Origin: Mycolicibacterium sp. YH-1
GTDB taxonomy: Bacteria; Actinomycetota; Actinomycetes; Mycobacteriales; Mycobacteriaceae
Assembly (NCBI RefSeq): GCF_022557175.1
Contig: NZ_CP092915.1
Coordinates: 2,790,001 to 2,854,000 of the forward strand
Direction of reading: 5' to 3'
Length of the DNA stretch: 64,000 nt
In this document: piece by piece, positions 21,043 through 30,842 of the stretch
How positions within the stretch are numbered: position 1 is the stretch's first letter
Layout of the letters: every line of letters starts with the position of its first letter
Notes under the pieces: generated by a model
Told to the model about the DNA's origin: nothing
Database searches by the model: none
What the model saw: only the letters and a program-made list of their open reading frames with translations
Position numbers and translations under genes: made by a program

Positions 21043-22101
21043 GTGTCTTCCGACGATTCCCCCACCTGGGCCCAGATCCTCGGCCGTCTGACGACGGTTC
21101 AGCCGCTGCTTCCCGGACAGGCGGCCTGGGCGATGGATCAGATCATGACGGGAGTCGCGACACCCGCTCAGATCGCTGGCTTCGCCGTGGCGATGAAGAT
21201 GAAGCGGCCGACCTCGGCTGAGGTGTCGGAGCTGGCCGACATCATGCTCCGGCACGCGCGGCGTGTGCCCACCGATGTGATCGGGCGCGAGACGGTGGAC
21301 GTGGTGGGTACCGGCGGTGACGGTGCCAACACGGTGAACCTGTCGACGATGGCCTCGATCGTGGTGGCGGCGTGCGGCGTGCCCGTGATCAAGCATGGCA
21401 ATCGCGCCGCGTCCTCCCTTTCGGGTGGTGCTGACACTCTCGAGGCGCTCGGGGTGAAGATCGACCTCGGCCCCGACGATGTCGCGCGCAGCGTCGCCGA
21501 GGTTGGTATCGGCTTCGCCTTCGCGCCGCAGTTCCATCCCTCCTACCGGCACGCGTCGGTGGTCCGTCGCGAGATCGGTGTGCCCACGGTCTTCAACCTG
21601 CTTGGACCGCTGGCCAACCCAGCGTCGCCGCGGGCCGGACTGATCGGCTGCGCTTGGGCGGACCTGTCCGAGGTGATGGCGGGTGTGTTCGCTCAGCGTG
21701 GCTCCAGTGTCCTGGTGGTGCACGGCGATGACGGCCTCGACGAGTTGACCACCACGACCACAAGCACGATCTGGCGGGTCCAGGCGGGCACCGTGGAACG
21801 ACTGACGTTCGATCCCGCGGCGTTCGGTTTCGCGAGGGCTCACCTCAGTGAGCTGATGGGCGGCGACGCCGAGACCAACGCGGTATCGGTGCGCGAGGTG
21901 TTCGGTGGCGCCAAGGGGCCGGTTCGCGATGCGGTGGTGCTCAACGCCGCCGGTGCGATGGTCGCCCACGCCGGACTGTCCAGTGACGCCAAGTGGGTGC
22001 CGGCGTGGGAGGCCGGGTTGGCACGTGCCACCGAGGCCATCGACTCCGGTGCGGCCCAGCAGCTGCTCGGGCGCTGGGCGCGGTTCACCCAGAAGCGCTG
22101 A
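21043..22101 (+). CDS. trpD: Anthranilate phosphoribosyltransferase
   Basis: A 352-residue cytosolic enzyme transferring phosphoribose to anthranilate in tryptophan synthesis. Seen: the PRPP-binding [73 protein letters not shown] and [14 protein letters not shown] 21043 was preferred over a 34-codon in-frame extension because TAGGCT sits 7 nt upstream and the new N-terminus begins the family domain. It stands apart from other trp genes, as Rv2192c does. Its last 17 nt overlap the convergent nuclease gene. Confidence 0.95.
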   Translation: MSSDDSPTWAQILGRLTTVQPLLPGQAAWAMDQIMTGVATPAQIAGFAVAMKMKRPTSAEVSELADIMLRHARRVPTDVIGRETVDVVGTGGDGANTVNLSTMASIVVAACGVPVIKHGNRAASSLSGGADTLEALGVKIDLGPDDVARSVAEVGIGFAFAPQFHPSYRHASVVRREIGVPTVFNLLGPLANPASPRAGLIGCAWADLSEVMAGVFAQRGSSVLVVHGDDGLDELTTTTTSTIWRVQAGTVERLTFDPAAFGFARAHLSELMGGDAETNAVSVREVFGGAKGPVRDAVVLNAAGAMVAHAGLSSDAKWVPAWEAGLARATEAIDSGAAQQLLGRWARFTQKR

Positions 22102-23938
22102 GGCGCACGGGTTTCGGTGTCGGCGCGGTCCCGTACCGGTCGTCGAGTTCCGTATCGGAACCGGCCTGGGCGGCGAGTCGCGCTGAGCGGGCCAGGGCAG
22201 CCCAGTCCGCGAGTCCTCCGGCGGCTCCCAGGGGGCTGGCGTAGCCGTCGTCCGCGCGCACGATCCGCACCCCCGGGTGGCCCAACCAGCGCGCGATGAG
22301 CGCGGTCTCCTCGACCATGGCCCCGCCCAACGGCGCGGGCGCCGGCAGGATGGTCTGGGCCGCAGCGCATATCGCGTCGACCACGGGCATCGGTGGGACG
22401 CCCCGCCTGGCACTGCCCGCCGAGCTGAGTTGGCCACGCCGGACGACCGCGAGGTGCCACCCGCCCGCGCCGTCGGGGCGTGCGGCGACCAACTCCTCGA
22501 CCGCGACCAGCGCGTGTAGCCGCTGCCCCCGCCAGAGCGCATCGATGGCCGTCGCCGCGTGATCACGTAACCGTGCTGCCGTCTCGTAGCGTCCGCGTCG
22601 TGCGAGATCTTCAACCTCGGCGAGCGCATCGCACAGTGCCGTCCGTTCGGCGCCGTCGATCAGGCGTTGGGCTCGCGTGGGCGCCGGAGCGTAGTCAGCG
22701 ACCCCAACGTCGCGTACCGCCGGACACGGCGCCAATTCCCTTTCGGGGCAAGCCGGTCCATGGTGCGCCGTACGGGACAGCCGCGACGTACACGTCCGCA
22801 CCCCGGTGAACCGGGCCAGCAGCGCGGCGGTCTCGGCGGCGTCGGAGCGCGCCCGGAACGGGCCGACGACTCGGTCGTGCGTGGGTCTGCGCACGACCGA
22901 GAAGCGGGGGAATGGCTCGTCGGTGAGGACGACCCACCACCACTTGTGCGGGAACTTCGACCGTCGGTTGTACGGCGGTGCGTGCGCGGCGAGCAGGCGC
23001 AGTTCCCGCACGCCCGCCTCCAGGTCGTGGGCGCACTCGACGTGGGCGACGGCAGAGGCCAGCGCCACCATCTCCTTCATGCGTGTGCGTGGGTCGGCGC
23101 CCGTGAAGTACTGCGCAACGCGGCGGTGCAGGTCGACGGCCGTGCCGACATAGAGCACCTCGTCGCTCGGACCGCGGAACAGGTACACGCCGGGTCGCCG
23201 GGGCAGGCCTGCCGCGAGATGGCGCTTGCCGCGTTGGGCCGGTGTGACGTTGGGCAGGTACGTGCGTAGCTCGGGAAACGTGTGCACGCCCTGATTGCCC
23301 ACACGCTCGATCAGGCCGTGCAGGACATCGACGGTGGCGCGGGCGTCGTCGAGGGCACGGTGGTTCGGCGTGGTGCTGGCGCTGAACAACTGGGCCAGTG
23401 CCGAGAGTCGGACGCTGGGCGCCTCGTCGCGCGTCAGAACCCTGCGCGCGAGTTTGACAGTGCACAGCACCGGCGGCTGTGGCCAGGCGATATCGCACCG
23501 CTTGGCGGCGGCCTTGAGGAAGCCGATGTCGAACCCGGCGTTGTGCGCCACGAGGACGGCGCCTCGGGCGAACTCGAGGAAGGACGGCAGCACCGACTCG
23601 ATGCGCGGCGCGTCGCACACCATTGCCGTGGTGATCCCGGTCAGCGCGACGATCTGAGGTGGGATGGCCCGTCCGGGATCGACCAGCGTGCCGAGTTCAC
23701 CGATGATCTCTCCGCCGCGCACCTTGACCGCGCCGATCTCGGTGATCTGGTCGTGGTCGCCGCGGCCCGGCGCACTCTCGGTCGCACGTCCTCCGGTGGT
23801 CTCGAGATCGACCACGACGAATGTGGTGTCGCGCAGCGCCAGGCCGTCCATCGCGACGTCCATGTCGAGTGCCAGCTGCTCGGCCTCGGCAAGATTCGGT
23901 CGACCCACGGCAGTGACGCTAGGCCCCGCGACTGACAT
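22085..23938 (-). CDS. DEDDh exonuclease fused to UvrC-like GIY-YIG domain (Rv2191/Cho-like)
   Basis: A 617-residue fusion. Residues ~30-210 are a DnaQ-like 3'-5' exonuclease with [11 protein letters not shown] (metal ligands D, E), [11 protein letters not shown], and a final H-x-x-x-x-D in [11 protein letters not shown]. Residues ~240-330 are a GIY-YIG endonuclease ([19 protein letters not shown], then [11 protein letters not shown]). The C-terminal third is cysteine-containing with UvrC-like spacing. The combination is known in actinobacteria (Rv2191, 645 aa) and suggests a UvrC-like repair incision activity. The start is uncertain; ATG 23938 is the longest option. It overlaps trpD tail-to-tail by 17 nt. 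Confidence 0.88.
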   Translation of the reverse strand: MSVAGPSVTAVGRPNLAEAEQLALDMDVAMDGLALRDTTFVVVDLETTGGRATESAPGRGDHDQITEIGAVKVRGGEIIGELGTLVDPGRAIPPQIVALTGITTAMVCDAPRIESVLPSFLEFARGAVLVAHNAGFDIGFLKAAAKRCDIAWPQPPVLCTVKLARRVLTRDEAPSVRLSALAQLFSASTTPNHRALDDARATVDVLHGLIERVGNQGVHTFPELRTYLPNVTPAQRGKRHLAAGLPRRPGVYLFRGPSDEVLYVGTAVDLHRRVAQYFTGADPRTRMKEMVALASAVAHVECAHDLEAGVRELRLLAAHAPPYNRRSKFPHKWWWVVLTDEPFPRFSVVRRPTHDRVVGPFRARSDAAETAALLARFTGVRTCTSRLSRTAHHGPACPERELAPCPAVRDVGVADYAPAPTRAQRLIDGAERTALCDALAEVEDLARRGRYETAARLRDHAATAIDALWRGQRLHALVAVEELVAARPDGAGGWHLAVVRRGQLSSAGSARRGVPPMPVVDAICAAAQTILPAPAPLGGAMVEETALIARWLGHPGVRIVRADDGYASPLGAAGGLADWAALARSARLAAQAGSDTELDDRYGTAPTPKPVRLSASG

Positions 23939-24034
23939 GCGTGTAGTTCGCGGCCCGCACCCGTCGGCGCACGGCGGACCTTGTCGGGGGTGTCGTTAGC
24001 GTCCGAGTCAACTCGAAGTGAGAGGAGTGCTGAC

Positions 24035-24274
24035 ATGGCACCTAACGACACGCCGGACACCGGCAGTGACACCGGCAGCGTCATCATCGACTGTGACGAC
24101 TGCGCGGTGCGGGGACACGGATGCAAGGACTGCGTCATAAGTGTTTTGCTGGGCGTCCCCGAGACGCTGCGCCCCGACGAACAGCGGGCGTTGGAAGTCT
24201 TGGCTGATGTGGGCCTGGCCCCAAGACTGCGGCTGGTTCCCATCCATCGTCATGGTCAATCCGGGGTTGCCTGA
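24035..24274 (+). CDS. Small four-cysteine protein of unknown function
   Basis: A 79-residue hydrophilic protein with a C-x2-C-x6-C-x2-C cluster (IDCDDCAVRGHGCKDCVI), which looks like a zinc or redox site. Next come the VLLGVPE segment and a short helical region (EQRALEVLADVGLAPRLRLVP). ATG 24035 has the Shine-Dalgarno AGAGGAG 8 nt upstream (24021-24027), which supports real coding. It precedes ripC on the same strand. I recall similar small cysteine proteins next to NlpC/P60 genes in actinobacteria but cannot name a family. Function unknown. Confidence 0.75.
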   Translation: MAPNDTPDTGSDTGSVIIDCDDCAVRGHGCKDCVISVLLGVPETLRPDEQRALEVLADVGLAPRLRLVPIHRHGQSGVA

Positions 24275-24336
24275 ACGCACCGCAACGCATTCACAGCGAA
24301 AAAAAGTCCTTGCGCCTGTTAAATTTGCCTCTTCTG

Positions 24337-24366
24337 TTGGACAAGCCCGATGCCGTTTCGTAACCT
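24337..24366 (+). promoter_or_regulatory. Putative sigma-A promoter of ripC
   Basis: TTGGAC (24337-24342), an 18-bp spacer and TAACCT (24361-24366): the best paired -35/-10 seen in the window. It lies in an AT-rich 150-bp gap before ripC, leaving a leader of about 50 nt. A GTAACC-type motif at the -10 resembles MtrA sites, which are known to control Rip hydrolases; that link is inference. Confidence 0.55.
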
Positions 24367-24424
24367 ATCTGAGACCTAACAGAAGTTCGACGGCTCGCAA
24401 CGGCAGTTGAAGGACGCGTAAATC

Positions 24425-25549
24425 TTGAGGTTCGACCGCACACACATGAGCACACGTGGAATTCGTCGACCCCTTGCAGGCGCCATCGCCGGAATTGCCG
24501 TCTTCTCCGGCATTCTCGCGGGCAATGTGCAGGCTGATCCCGCCGATGACGCCCTGGCAAAGCTCAACGAACTGTCCCGCGAGGCGGAACAGTCCACCGA
24601 GGCGATGCACAGCGCCCAGCTTGACCTCGACGCAAAGGTGGCTGCGCAGCAGAACGCCGATGCACAGCACGGCGCGGACATGGCCGCGGCAGACGCCGCG
24701 CAGACGCAGCTGGCAACGTTCCAGAAGGCTGTCGACAGAGTTGCTGCCGCCCAGTACATGGGTGGCCGTACCGACGGACTCGACGCGATGTTGACCGCAG
24801 ATTCGCCCCAGAAACTGATCGACCAGCTTGCCGTCCAGCGCGTGATGGCGACCGAGATGTCGGTACAGATGAAGAACTTCCGGACGGTCAGCGAGCAGGC
24901 GCTGCGCACCCGTGAGGCGTCCGCCAAGTCGGCTGCCGATGCCAAGACCGCAGCCGAGCAGGCCGCGGCCGTCCGCGCAGAACTGCAATCCAAGCAAAGC
25001 AAGCTGCAGGTGCAGATCGCGGTCGTCAAGTCTCAGTACACGGCGCTCACGCCGGCCCAGCGCGAGGCGCTGGCCGCGATCCCGCCGATCCCGCCCCCGC
25101 CGGGCGCGGTTCCGCCGGGTGATGGCGGTCCCGAGATCCTGGCGGCTGCCCCTGGCAGCAACATCGGCTTGCCCGAGGGCGCTGTGGTCATGCCCGGCGG
25201 CGGTCCCGAAGGACAGACGGCCGTGCAGGCCGCGCTGACTCGCATCGGATCGCCGTACTCCTGGGGCGGGTCAGGCCCCAACGCCTTCGACTGCTCGGGG
25301 CTGGTGATGTGGGCCTTCGGTCAGGCCGGCGTCAACCTCCCGCACTCCAGTCAGGCCCTGGCTCGGGGCGGCCAGGCGGTGTCGATGGATCAGATGCAGC
25401 CAGGTGATCTGGTCACCTATTACTCCGATGCCTCCCACGTCGGCATCTACATCGGGGACGGCATGATGGTGCATGCGTCCACCTACGGCTCGCCGGTTGC
25501 GGTCGCGCCGGTCAACAATGCGCCGATCCACAACGTTCGCCGGTACTGA
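24425..25549 (+). CDS. ripC: NlpC/P60 peptidoglycan endopeptidase, RipC-type
   Basis: A 374-residue exported hydrolase that cuts peptidoglycan cross-links at division. M. tuberculosis RipC (Rv2190c) is activated by FtsEX. Seen: an N-terminal signal peptide (residues ~13-37), a long alanine-rich coiled coil (about 40-215), a Pro/Gly linker (220-265), and the NlpC/P60 domain with catalytic Cys290 (FDCSGLV), His338 (ASHVGIYIGDG) and His350 (VHAS). TTG 24425 was chosen because the following RFDRTH matches the recalled start of Rv2190c; ATG 24446 is the alternative. Confidence 0.92.
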   Translation: MRFDRTHMSTRGIRRPLAGAIAGIAVFSGILAGNVQADPADDALAKLNELSREAEQSTEAMHSAQLDLDAKVAAQQNADAQHGADMAAADAAQTQLATFQKAVDRVAAAQYMGGRTDGLDAMLTADSPQKLIDQLAVQRVMATEMSVQMKNFRTVSEQALRTREASAKSAADAKTAAEQAAAVRAELQSKQSKLQVQIAVVKSQYTALTPAQREALAAIPPIPPPPGAVPPGDGGPEILAAAPGSNIGLPEGAVVMPGGGPEGQTAVQAALTRIGSPYSWGGSGPNAFDCSGLVMWAFGQAGVNLPHSSQALARGGQAVSMDQMQPGDLVTYYSDASHVGIYIGDGMMVHASTYGSPVAVAPVNNAPIHNVRRY

Positions 25550-26390
25550 GTCCAGCGGTACTGAGTTCACTGGCACAAGGCGTCCCTTACTGGCTCTGGT
25601 CCTGCTCGTCGAGTTGGTCGCTGCTGTCGTCCTGCTCACCCGGGCGACACCTGCGATAACCGCGACACCGGCACCGCCCGCTGCCGTCGTGGCGCCGAAC
25701 CCACCTGCGGCCTCCACTCAGCACGTCGTGCTGCGCGACGGCCGCACCGCGGAGATCCTTGTCCTTCCCGGCCCGGGGACGGTCGGCCTGGCCGACCGCA
25801 TCCGAGGAGACCTCGACGATGCGGCCGACGCGGTCACCGCGTTCTGGGGCGACGACTGGCGACGTGACATCGCCGTGGTCGTCACCGGCACGGACGAGCA
25901 GTTCGCCGCCATGGGTGGCGGGGGTTCCGATATCGCCGCGGCGACGACCTCGGAGCGCATCGTGTTCGCCCCCGGCGCGGCAGGCATGAGCGACGCATCG
26001 TTGCGAATCGTGTTGCGCCACGAACTCTTCCACCATGCGGCACGGGACGTCACCGCCGCCGATGCGCCGCGCTGGCTCACCGAGGGTGTGGCCGACTATG
26101 TCGGGCGGCCGCCGATCCCGCTGCCCGGCCCCGCGACCGCCGCCGATCTGGCTCGGCTGCCGACCGACGTCGACCTGGACACGCCCGGCGCTGCCCGGTC
26201 GCTGGCGTACGACCGGGCGTGGTGGTTCAGCCGGTTCATCGCCGACCGTTATGGCCCTGACGGCTTGCGCAGGCTGTACCTGGCGACCTGCGGTATGGGG
26301 CACACCGACATTGCCGACGGGGTGCGCGATGTGTTGGGCGTACAGCTGGATGAGGTGCTGATCGCGTGGCGGCAGTGGCTCAACGGCTAG
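25521..26390 (+). CDS. Membrane-anchored zinc metallopeptidase-like protein (Rv2189c homologue)
   Basis: About 289 residues. A hydrophobic segment near residues 25-45 looks like a signal anchor. The extracytoplasmic part has the HEXXH zinc motif in LRHELFHHAAR followed by WLTEGVADYVG, the Glu three residues on being typical of gluzincin/peptidase-MA-like folds. Nearby AYDRAWWFSRFI is also family-like. Start uncertain: ATG 25521 overlaps the ripC end by 29 nt, and no better start codon exists in frame before the membrane segment. Substrate unknown. Confidence 0.7.
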   Translation, partial: RRSTTFAGTESSGTEFTGTRRPLLALVLLVELVAAVVLLTRATPAITATPAPPAAVVAPNPPAASTQHVVLRDGRTAEILVLPGPGTVGLADRIRGDLDDAADAVTAFWGDDWRRDIAVVVTGTDEQFAAMGGGGSDIAAATTSERIVFAPGAAGMSDASLRIVLRHELFHHAARDVTAADAPRWLTEGVADYVGRPPIPLPGPATAADLARLPTDVDLDTPGAARSLAYDRAWWFSRFIADRYGPDGLRRLYLATCGMGHTDIADGVRDVLGVQLDEVLIAWRQWLNG

Positions 26391-26393
26391 CCT
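26388..26393 (+). promoter_or_regulatory. Putative -10 element of pimB', overlapping the upstream stop codon
   Basis: TAGCCT, whose first three bases are the stop codon of the preceding gene, is followed by 7 nt and ATG 26401. The arrangement predicts a leaderless pimB' message. Confidence 0.45.
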
Positions 26394-26400
26394 GACTGCG

Positions 26401-27546
26401 ATGTCAAGGGTGCTGCTGGTAACCAACGATTTTCCGCCGCGCCGTGGCGGCATCCAGTCCTACCTGGAGAACCTGGTGGGGGAGCTGGTCGCGAGTGGTG
26501 ACCACCAGCTGACCGTCTACGCGCCGAAGTGGAAGGGCGCCGAGGACTATGACGTCGCGGCCGCCGCCACCGGCTACCAGGTGGTGCGCCACCCGACCAC
26601 GTTGATGCTGCCCGAACCCGCGGTGGCACTGCGGATGCGTCAGCTCATCAGAAGACACGACATCGAGACGGTCTGGTTCGGTGCCGCAGCCCCGTTGGCG
26701 CTCATGTCGCCGGTGGCTCGCGCGGCGGGAGCGCGCCGCATCGTCGCCAGCACGCACGGCCACGAAGTGGGATGGTCGATGCTGCCGTTGGCCAGAACGG
26801 CCCTGCGGCGCATAGGCAACGATGCCGACGTCATCACGTTCATCAGTCATTACACGCGAGACCGGTTCGCCTCGGCGTTCGGCCCACGGGCGGCGCTCGA
26901 ACACCTCGCCCCGGGGGTGGACACGGGTCGCTTCGTGCCCGACCCGGTGGCCCGCGCCGAACTGCGTGCGCGGTACGGGCTCGGCGACCGCCCCGTTGTG
27001 CTGTGCCTGTCACGCCTGGTTCCCCGCAAGGGTCAGGACATGCTGATCCGTTCGCTACCCACGATCCGGAAGCGGGTGGACGACGCCGTGTTGGTCATCG
27101 TCGGGGGCGGACCGTATCGGGAGTCGCTGCACGATCTCGCCCGCGACTCCGGCGTCGACGATCACGTCGTGTTCACCGACGGTGTGCCAGGCGAGGAGTT
27201 ACCCGCACACCATGCGATGGCCGATGTGTTCGCGATGCCATGCCGCACCCGTGGAGCGGGGCTCGACGTGGAAGGGCTCGGCATCGTCTACCTGGAGGCG
27301 TCGGCCACCGGTGTGCCCGTCGTGGCCGGCCGCTCCGGAGGTGCGCCGGAATCGGTGCGTGACGGCGAGACCGGTCTGGTGGTGGACGGCGGTGACGTCG
27401 CGGCGATCGCGGCAGCGGTCGGTGACCTGCTCGCCGACCCTGACCGCGCCGCAGCCATGGGCGCGGCCGGCCGTGATTGGGTCGTGCAGAACTGGCAGTG
27501 GCGCACCAAGGCCGCGCGCCTCGCGGAGCTGCTGCGATCGCAGTAG
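26401..27546 (+). CDS. pimB: GDP-mannose-dependent phosphatidylinositol monomannoside mannosyltransferase
   Basis: A 381-residue GT4-type (GT-B fold) glycosyltransferase. It corresponds to PimB' (Rv2188c), which adds the second mannose to phosphatidylinositol mannoside at the inner face of the membrane. Seen: VTNDFPPRRGGIQSYLENL at the acceptor side, THGHEVGW, LSRLVPRKGQDMLI, and the E-x7-E nucleotide-sugar motif within GIVYLEASATGVPVVAGRSGG. Length matches the family. This locus is also rich in other LAM/PIM genes (Rv2181, mptA). Confidence 0.95.
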   Translation: MSRVLLVTNDFPPRRGGIQSYLENLVGELVASGDHQLTVYAPKWKGAEDYDVAAAATGYQVVRHPTTLMLPEPAVALRMRQLIRRHDIETVWFGAAAPLALMSPVARAAGARRIVASTHGHEVGWSMLPLARTALRRIGNDADVITFISHYTRDRFASAFGPRAALEHLAPGVDTGRFVPDPVARAELRARYGLGDRPVVLCLSRLVPRKGQDMLIRSLPTIRKRVDDAVLVIVGGGPYRESLHDLARDSGVDDHVVFTDGVPGEELPAHHAMADVFAMPCRTRGAGLDVEGLGIVYLEASATGVPVVAGRSGGAPESVRDGETGLVVDGGDVAAIAAAVGDLLADPDRAAAMGAAGRDWVVQNWQWRTKAARLAELLRSQ

Positions 27547-27548
27547 CG

Positions 27549-28790
27549 CTAGAAGTCGTCGGGCACGCTCGGCGCGACCGGCCAGTCGAAGGCGATCGCC
27601 GTCCGTTGCAGGGAACCTGCGCTGAGTTCGACCGCCAACCCCGCGCCGGCCAATGCCGCCAGGTTGACACCGCCCAGGTAGATCGCGCCGAGATCACGGG
27701 CGGAGATGGCGATATCGGCCGGTGCAGTGGTGATCTCACACTCGGCACCATCGGGCGCGCCGCGCAGGCGGAAACGTCCGGTGTTCCACGGGCAGAACTC
27801 ATCTGTCACGTCGAGCACCACGTCGATGGGAGTGGCATAGGAGCGCAACGTCAGTGCGCGCGCGACGTCGACAAGCCGTACATAGATGCCGTCGCCCACC
27901 GCACACTGCAGTGCCCGCTGGTTGGCGACCAGATAGCGCAGCGGCTCGTCGACAGCGGCGCCGTGGTACTTGACGCTCCTGATCAGGTCAATGTCGAGGA
28001 GGTAGCGGCAGATCCGGGCGTATGCCCGGTGGTTGGTGGCCCGCACCTCCTGGAGGTGAATCTCGCTCGTCGGCTGGCCGCCGTCGCCCCACTGCGCCTT
28101 GGGCCGGTAAATGGCGTAGCCGCTTGCGGTGCCGTCGGCCTCGTGGTGAAGGGCGAAGCGGATCCGGCCGGTCTCCTTGCGCCGTTCGTCGCTGTCGTGA
28201 ATCCAGGTGTCCCACCACGGACGGGATCTGGGCATCTGCCCGGGCAGCTGCGCGATCGCCCGGTCGTGGATCGCCGGTGCGCAGGCCAGCAGCGTCTCGG
28301 CGTCGGTCTCGGTCACCGAGCCGTCGCCCAGATCGACGTCTGGGCGGAATCCGAGATCGCGCACCTGCCCGGACAGTAGGGCATCGGCACTGGCCATCCC
28401 GTAGCCAAAACGCCCGTAGATCAAGGCCTCCGATGCGTACAGCATCGCGATTGCCTCGGTTCCGCGGGCCCTGATGTCGTCGAGTTGGTACCGCATCATC
28501 GCGGTGAGCAGGCCGCGGCGCCGATGGCTGGGCGACACCGTGATCGCGGTGACGGCGGCGACCGGGGTGATGACACCCCCAGGCAGCACCACTTCCTTGG
28601 CGAACGCCCCGCCGGTGGACGCCCACCGCGTTCCGTCGTGAAAACCGAACATCCGGTCGAGATCGGTGAACTTGCGGGTTAGGTCGATCTCGTCCTTCTG
28701 CACGTCCTGCAGGAACACCGTGTACGCCGCGGACATGAATGACTCGTAGTCATCTTCATCGGCGATGGTTCGCAGCTTCAGCTCGGGCAC
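27549..28790 (-). CDS. Eis-family GNAT acetyltransferase
   Basis: A 413-residue protein of the Eis type: a divergent N-terminal GNAT domain with acetyl-CoA motif VSPSHRRRGLLTAMM and YASEALIYGRFGYG, a central GNAT-like domain (ALHHEADGTASGYAIYRPK), and a C-terminal sterol-carrier-like domain ending in Phe. Eis proteins acetylate lysines and aminoglycosides and use their C-terminal carboxylate in catalysis. GTG 28790 gives the usual length; ATG 28826 is possible. It is not part of the M. tuberculosis layout here, so it is a lineage gene wedged between pimB' and fadD15. It ends 3 bp from pimB'. Confidence 0.88.
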   Translation of the reverse strand: MPELKLRTIADEDDYESFMSAAYTVFLQDVQKDEIDLTRKFTDLDRMFGFHDGTRWASTGGAFAKEVVLPGGVITPVAAVTAITVSPSHRRRGLLTAMMRYQLDDIRARGTEAIAMLYASEALIYGRFGYGMASADALLSGQVRDLGFRPDVDLGDGSVTETDAETLLACAPAIHDRAIAQLPGQMPRSRPWWDTWIHDSDERRKETGRIRFALHHEADGTASGYAIYRPKAQWGDGGQPTSEIHLQEVRATNHRAYARICRYLLDIDLIRSVKYHGAAVDEPLRYLVANQRALQCAVGDGIYVRLVDVARALTLRSYATPIDVVLDVTDEFCPWNTGRFRLRGAPDGAECEITTAPADIAISARDLGAIYLGGVNLAALAGAGLAVELSAGSLQRTAIAFDWPVAPSVPDDF

Positions 28791-28893
28791 ACACCCATGT
28801 GTACCCGAGGCGCTGATGCGAGTCATCCGAATATCGCGGCGAAACCCCAAGCGGCCCGGGATGAATCGGCCGCCCATCTCGACGAGTGCGGCG

Positions 28894-30714
28894 CTAGTCG
28901 CCCGTCTTCGCGTAGAGCGCCTCGATATCGCCTGCGAACTTCTCGGCCACGACCTTGCGCTTCACCTTGAGCGTCGGCGTCAACTCGCCGGTGGCCTCGG
29001 TGAAGTCGACGAGCAGGATGCGGAACTTGCGAATGGCCTCGGCCTTGGACACTGCCTGATTGGCCTCCTTGACGGCCAGGTCGATCTCGGCGACGAGGTC
29101 CGGATCATCGGCCAGGTCGCCGACCGAGGCACCCGCGTCCTTGCCGTTGCGTTCCTTCCAGCCGGGGAAGGCCTCGGGATCGATGGTCACCAGTGCCGCG
29201 ATGAATGGCTGTGCGTCACCGACTGCCATCGCCTGGCTGATCAACGGGTGGGCACGCAACCGATCCTCGAGCAGGGCGGGGGCGACGTTCTTGCCGCCCG
29301 CGGTCACGATGATCTCCTTCTTGCGCCCGACGATGGTCAGGAATCCGGCATCGTCGATCGCACCGAGGTCGCCGGTGTGGAACCAGCCGTCGGAGAACAC
29401 TGCCTTCGTCTCGTCCTCATTGCGCCAGTAGCCGCCGAAGACCACACCGCCCTTGACCAACAGTTCGCCGTCGTCGTTGATGCGCATACTGTTGCCCGGC
29501 ACCAGCTTTCCGACCGAACCGACCTTCAGATCGTCTGTCCGGTTCACGGTGATCGCCGCACTGGTCTCGGTGAGCCCGTAGCCCTCGTAGATGGACAGGC
29601 CGACACCGCGGTAGAAGTGCCCGAGCCGGGCGCCAAGGGGAGCGCCACCCGAGATGGCCGAGTGGCACCTGCCGCCGAGCGCGGCGCGCAACTTGCCGTA
29701 GACGAGCTTGTCGAACACCGCGTGCTTGAGCTTCAGCAGCAGGCCGGGACCACCGGTGTCCTGAGCCTGACTCCACTCGATCGCGGTGTCGGCGGCGATC
29801 TCGAAGATGCGGCCCTTGCCGTCATTTCGGGCGTTCTGCTCGGCGGTGTTGTAGACCTTCTCGAACACTCGCGGCACCGACACCACCAGGGTGGGTCGGA
29901 ACACCGCCAGGGTGGGTACCAGATTCTTGATGTCGTTGGTGAAGCCGAGCGTCACCTTGTTGGTGAACGCGGCAACGGTGATGGCGCGGGCCAGCACGTG
30001 GGCCAGCGGCAGGAACACCAGCAGCTTCTCGCCCTTGGCGAGCTGGTCGGGGAAGCAGGCCTTCGCGCCGCGAATCTCGTGGAGCAGGTTCGAGTGGGTC
30101 AGCTGGCAGCCCTTCGGTCGCCCCGTGGTACCCGATGTGTAGATCAGCGTTGCGGGATCCGACGACTTGACGGCGGCGATGCCCGCCTCCAGGTCGGCAC
30201 CGTCAGCGTCGCCTCCGGTCCGGGCCAGGGCCTCGAGAGTTGATTGATCGGAGTCGTTGTCGGACCCCTCGATCACATACACCTTGCGCAGCTCCGGCAG
30301 CTCGGCGGTGAGCGCCGAGATCGTGCGCGCGTGCGTGTCGGACTCGGCGAAAACCGCCACCGCGCCCGAGTCGGCGAGCACGAATCGCACCTGTTCGGCC
30401 GATGAGGTCTCGTAGATCGGCACGGTGACCGCGCCCGCGGCGAGGATCCCGAAGTCGATGATCGGCCATTCGTACCTGGTCGAGGAGAGGATGGCGACAC
30501 GGTCGCCGGGCTTGACGCCCTCGGCGATCAGGCCCTGTGCCACGGCGCGGACCTCGGCCGCGACCTGCGCGCAGGTCACGTCCGTCCACGATCCGTCTAC
30601 GAGACGCTGGATGATGACGTGGTCGGGGTCGTCGCGCTCATTGGCGAAGACGGCGCTCACGACGCTGTCATGCTCGCCGACGGTAAACGATGCGGGAACG
30701 CTGAACTCACGCAC
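28894..30714 (-). CDS. fadD15: Long-chain fatty acid CoA ligase FadD15
   Basis: A 606-residue ANL-superfamily ligase that activates fatty acids to acyl-CoA. Seen: the AMP-binding P-loop [13 protein letters not shown] near residue 185, [12 protein letters not shown], the hinge region [10 protein letters not shown] and [17 protein letters not shown], and a C-terminal Lys in TLKVKRKV. Matches M. tuberculosis FadD15 (Rv2187, 600 aa). GTG 30714 begins the conserved [15 protein letters not shown] and has AAAGG upstream; an in-frame 16-codon extension to 30762 lacks support. Confidence 0.95.
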   Translation of the reverse strand: MREFSVPASFTVGEHDSVVSAVFANERDDPDHVIIQRLVDGSWTDVTCAQVAAEVRAVAQGLIAEGVKPGDRVAILSSTRYEWPIIDFGILAAGAVTVPIYETSSAEQVRFVLADSGAVAVFAESDTHARTISALTAELPELRKVYVIEGSDNDSDQSTLEALARTGGDADGADLEAGIAAVKSSDPATLIYTSGTTGRPKGCQLTHSNLLHEIRGAKACFPDQLAKGEKLLVFLPLAHVLARAITVAAFTNKVTLGFTNDIKNLVPTLAVFRPTLVVSVPRVFEKVYNTAEQNARNDGKGRIFEIAADTAIEWSQAQDTGGPGLLLKLKHAVFDKLVYGKLRAALGGRCHSAISGGAPLGARLGHFYRGVGLSIYEGYGLTETSAAITVNRTDDLKVGSVGKLVPGNSMRINDDGELLVKGGVVFGGYWRNEDETKAVFSDGWFHTGDLGAIDDAGFLTIVGRKKEIIVTAGGKNVAPALLEDRLRAHPLISQAMAVGDAQPFIAALVTIDPEAFPGWKERNGKDAGASVGDLADDPDLVAEIDLAVKEANQAVSKAEAIRKFRILLVDFTEATGELTPTLKVKRKVVAEKFAGDIEALYAKTGD

Positions 30715-30842
30715 GATCGAGGCCTTTCGGACGGGATGAGGCGGCAGGGGATCAGACCGCATTTGCCGAACCCCAGCCTAGTCGGCCACCTGCAGGTCGC
30801 GGACCCACACGTGCGAAGAGGCGTATGCGAAACTCGACCACG

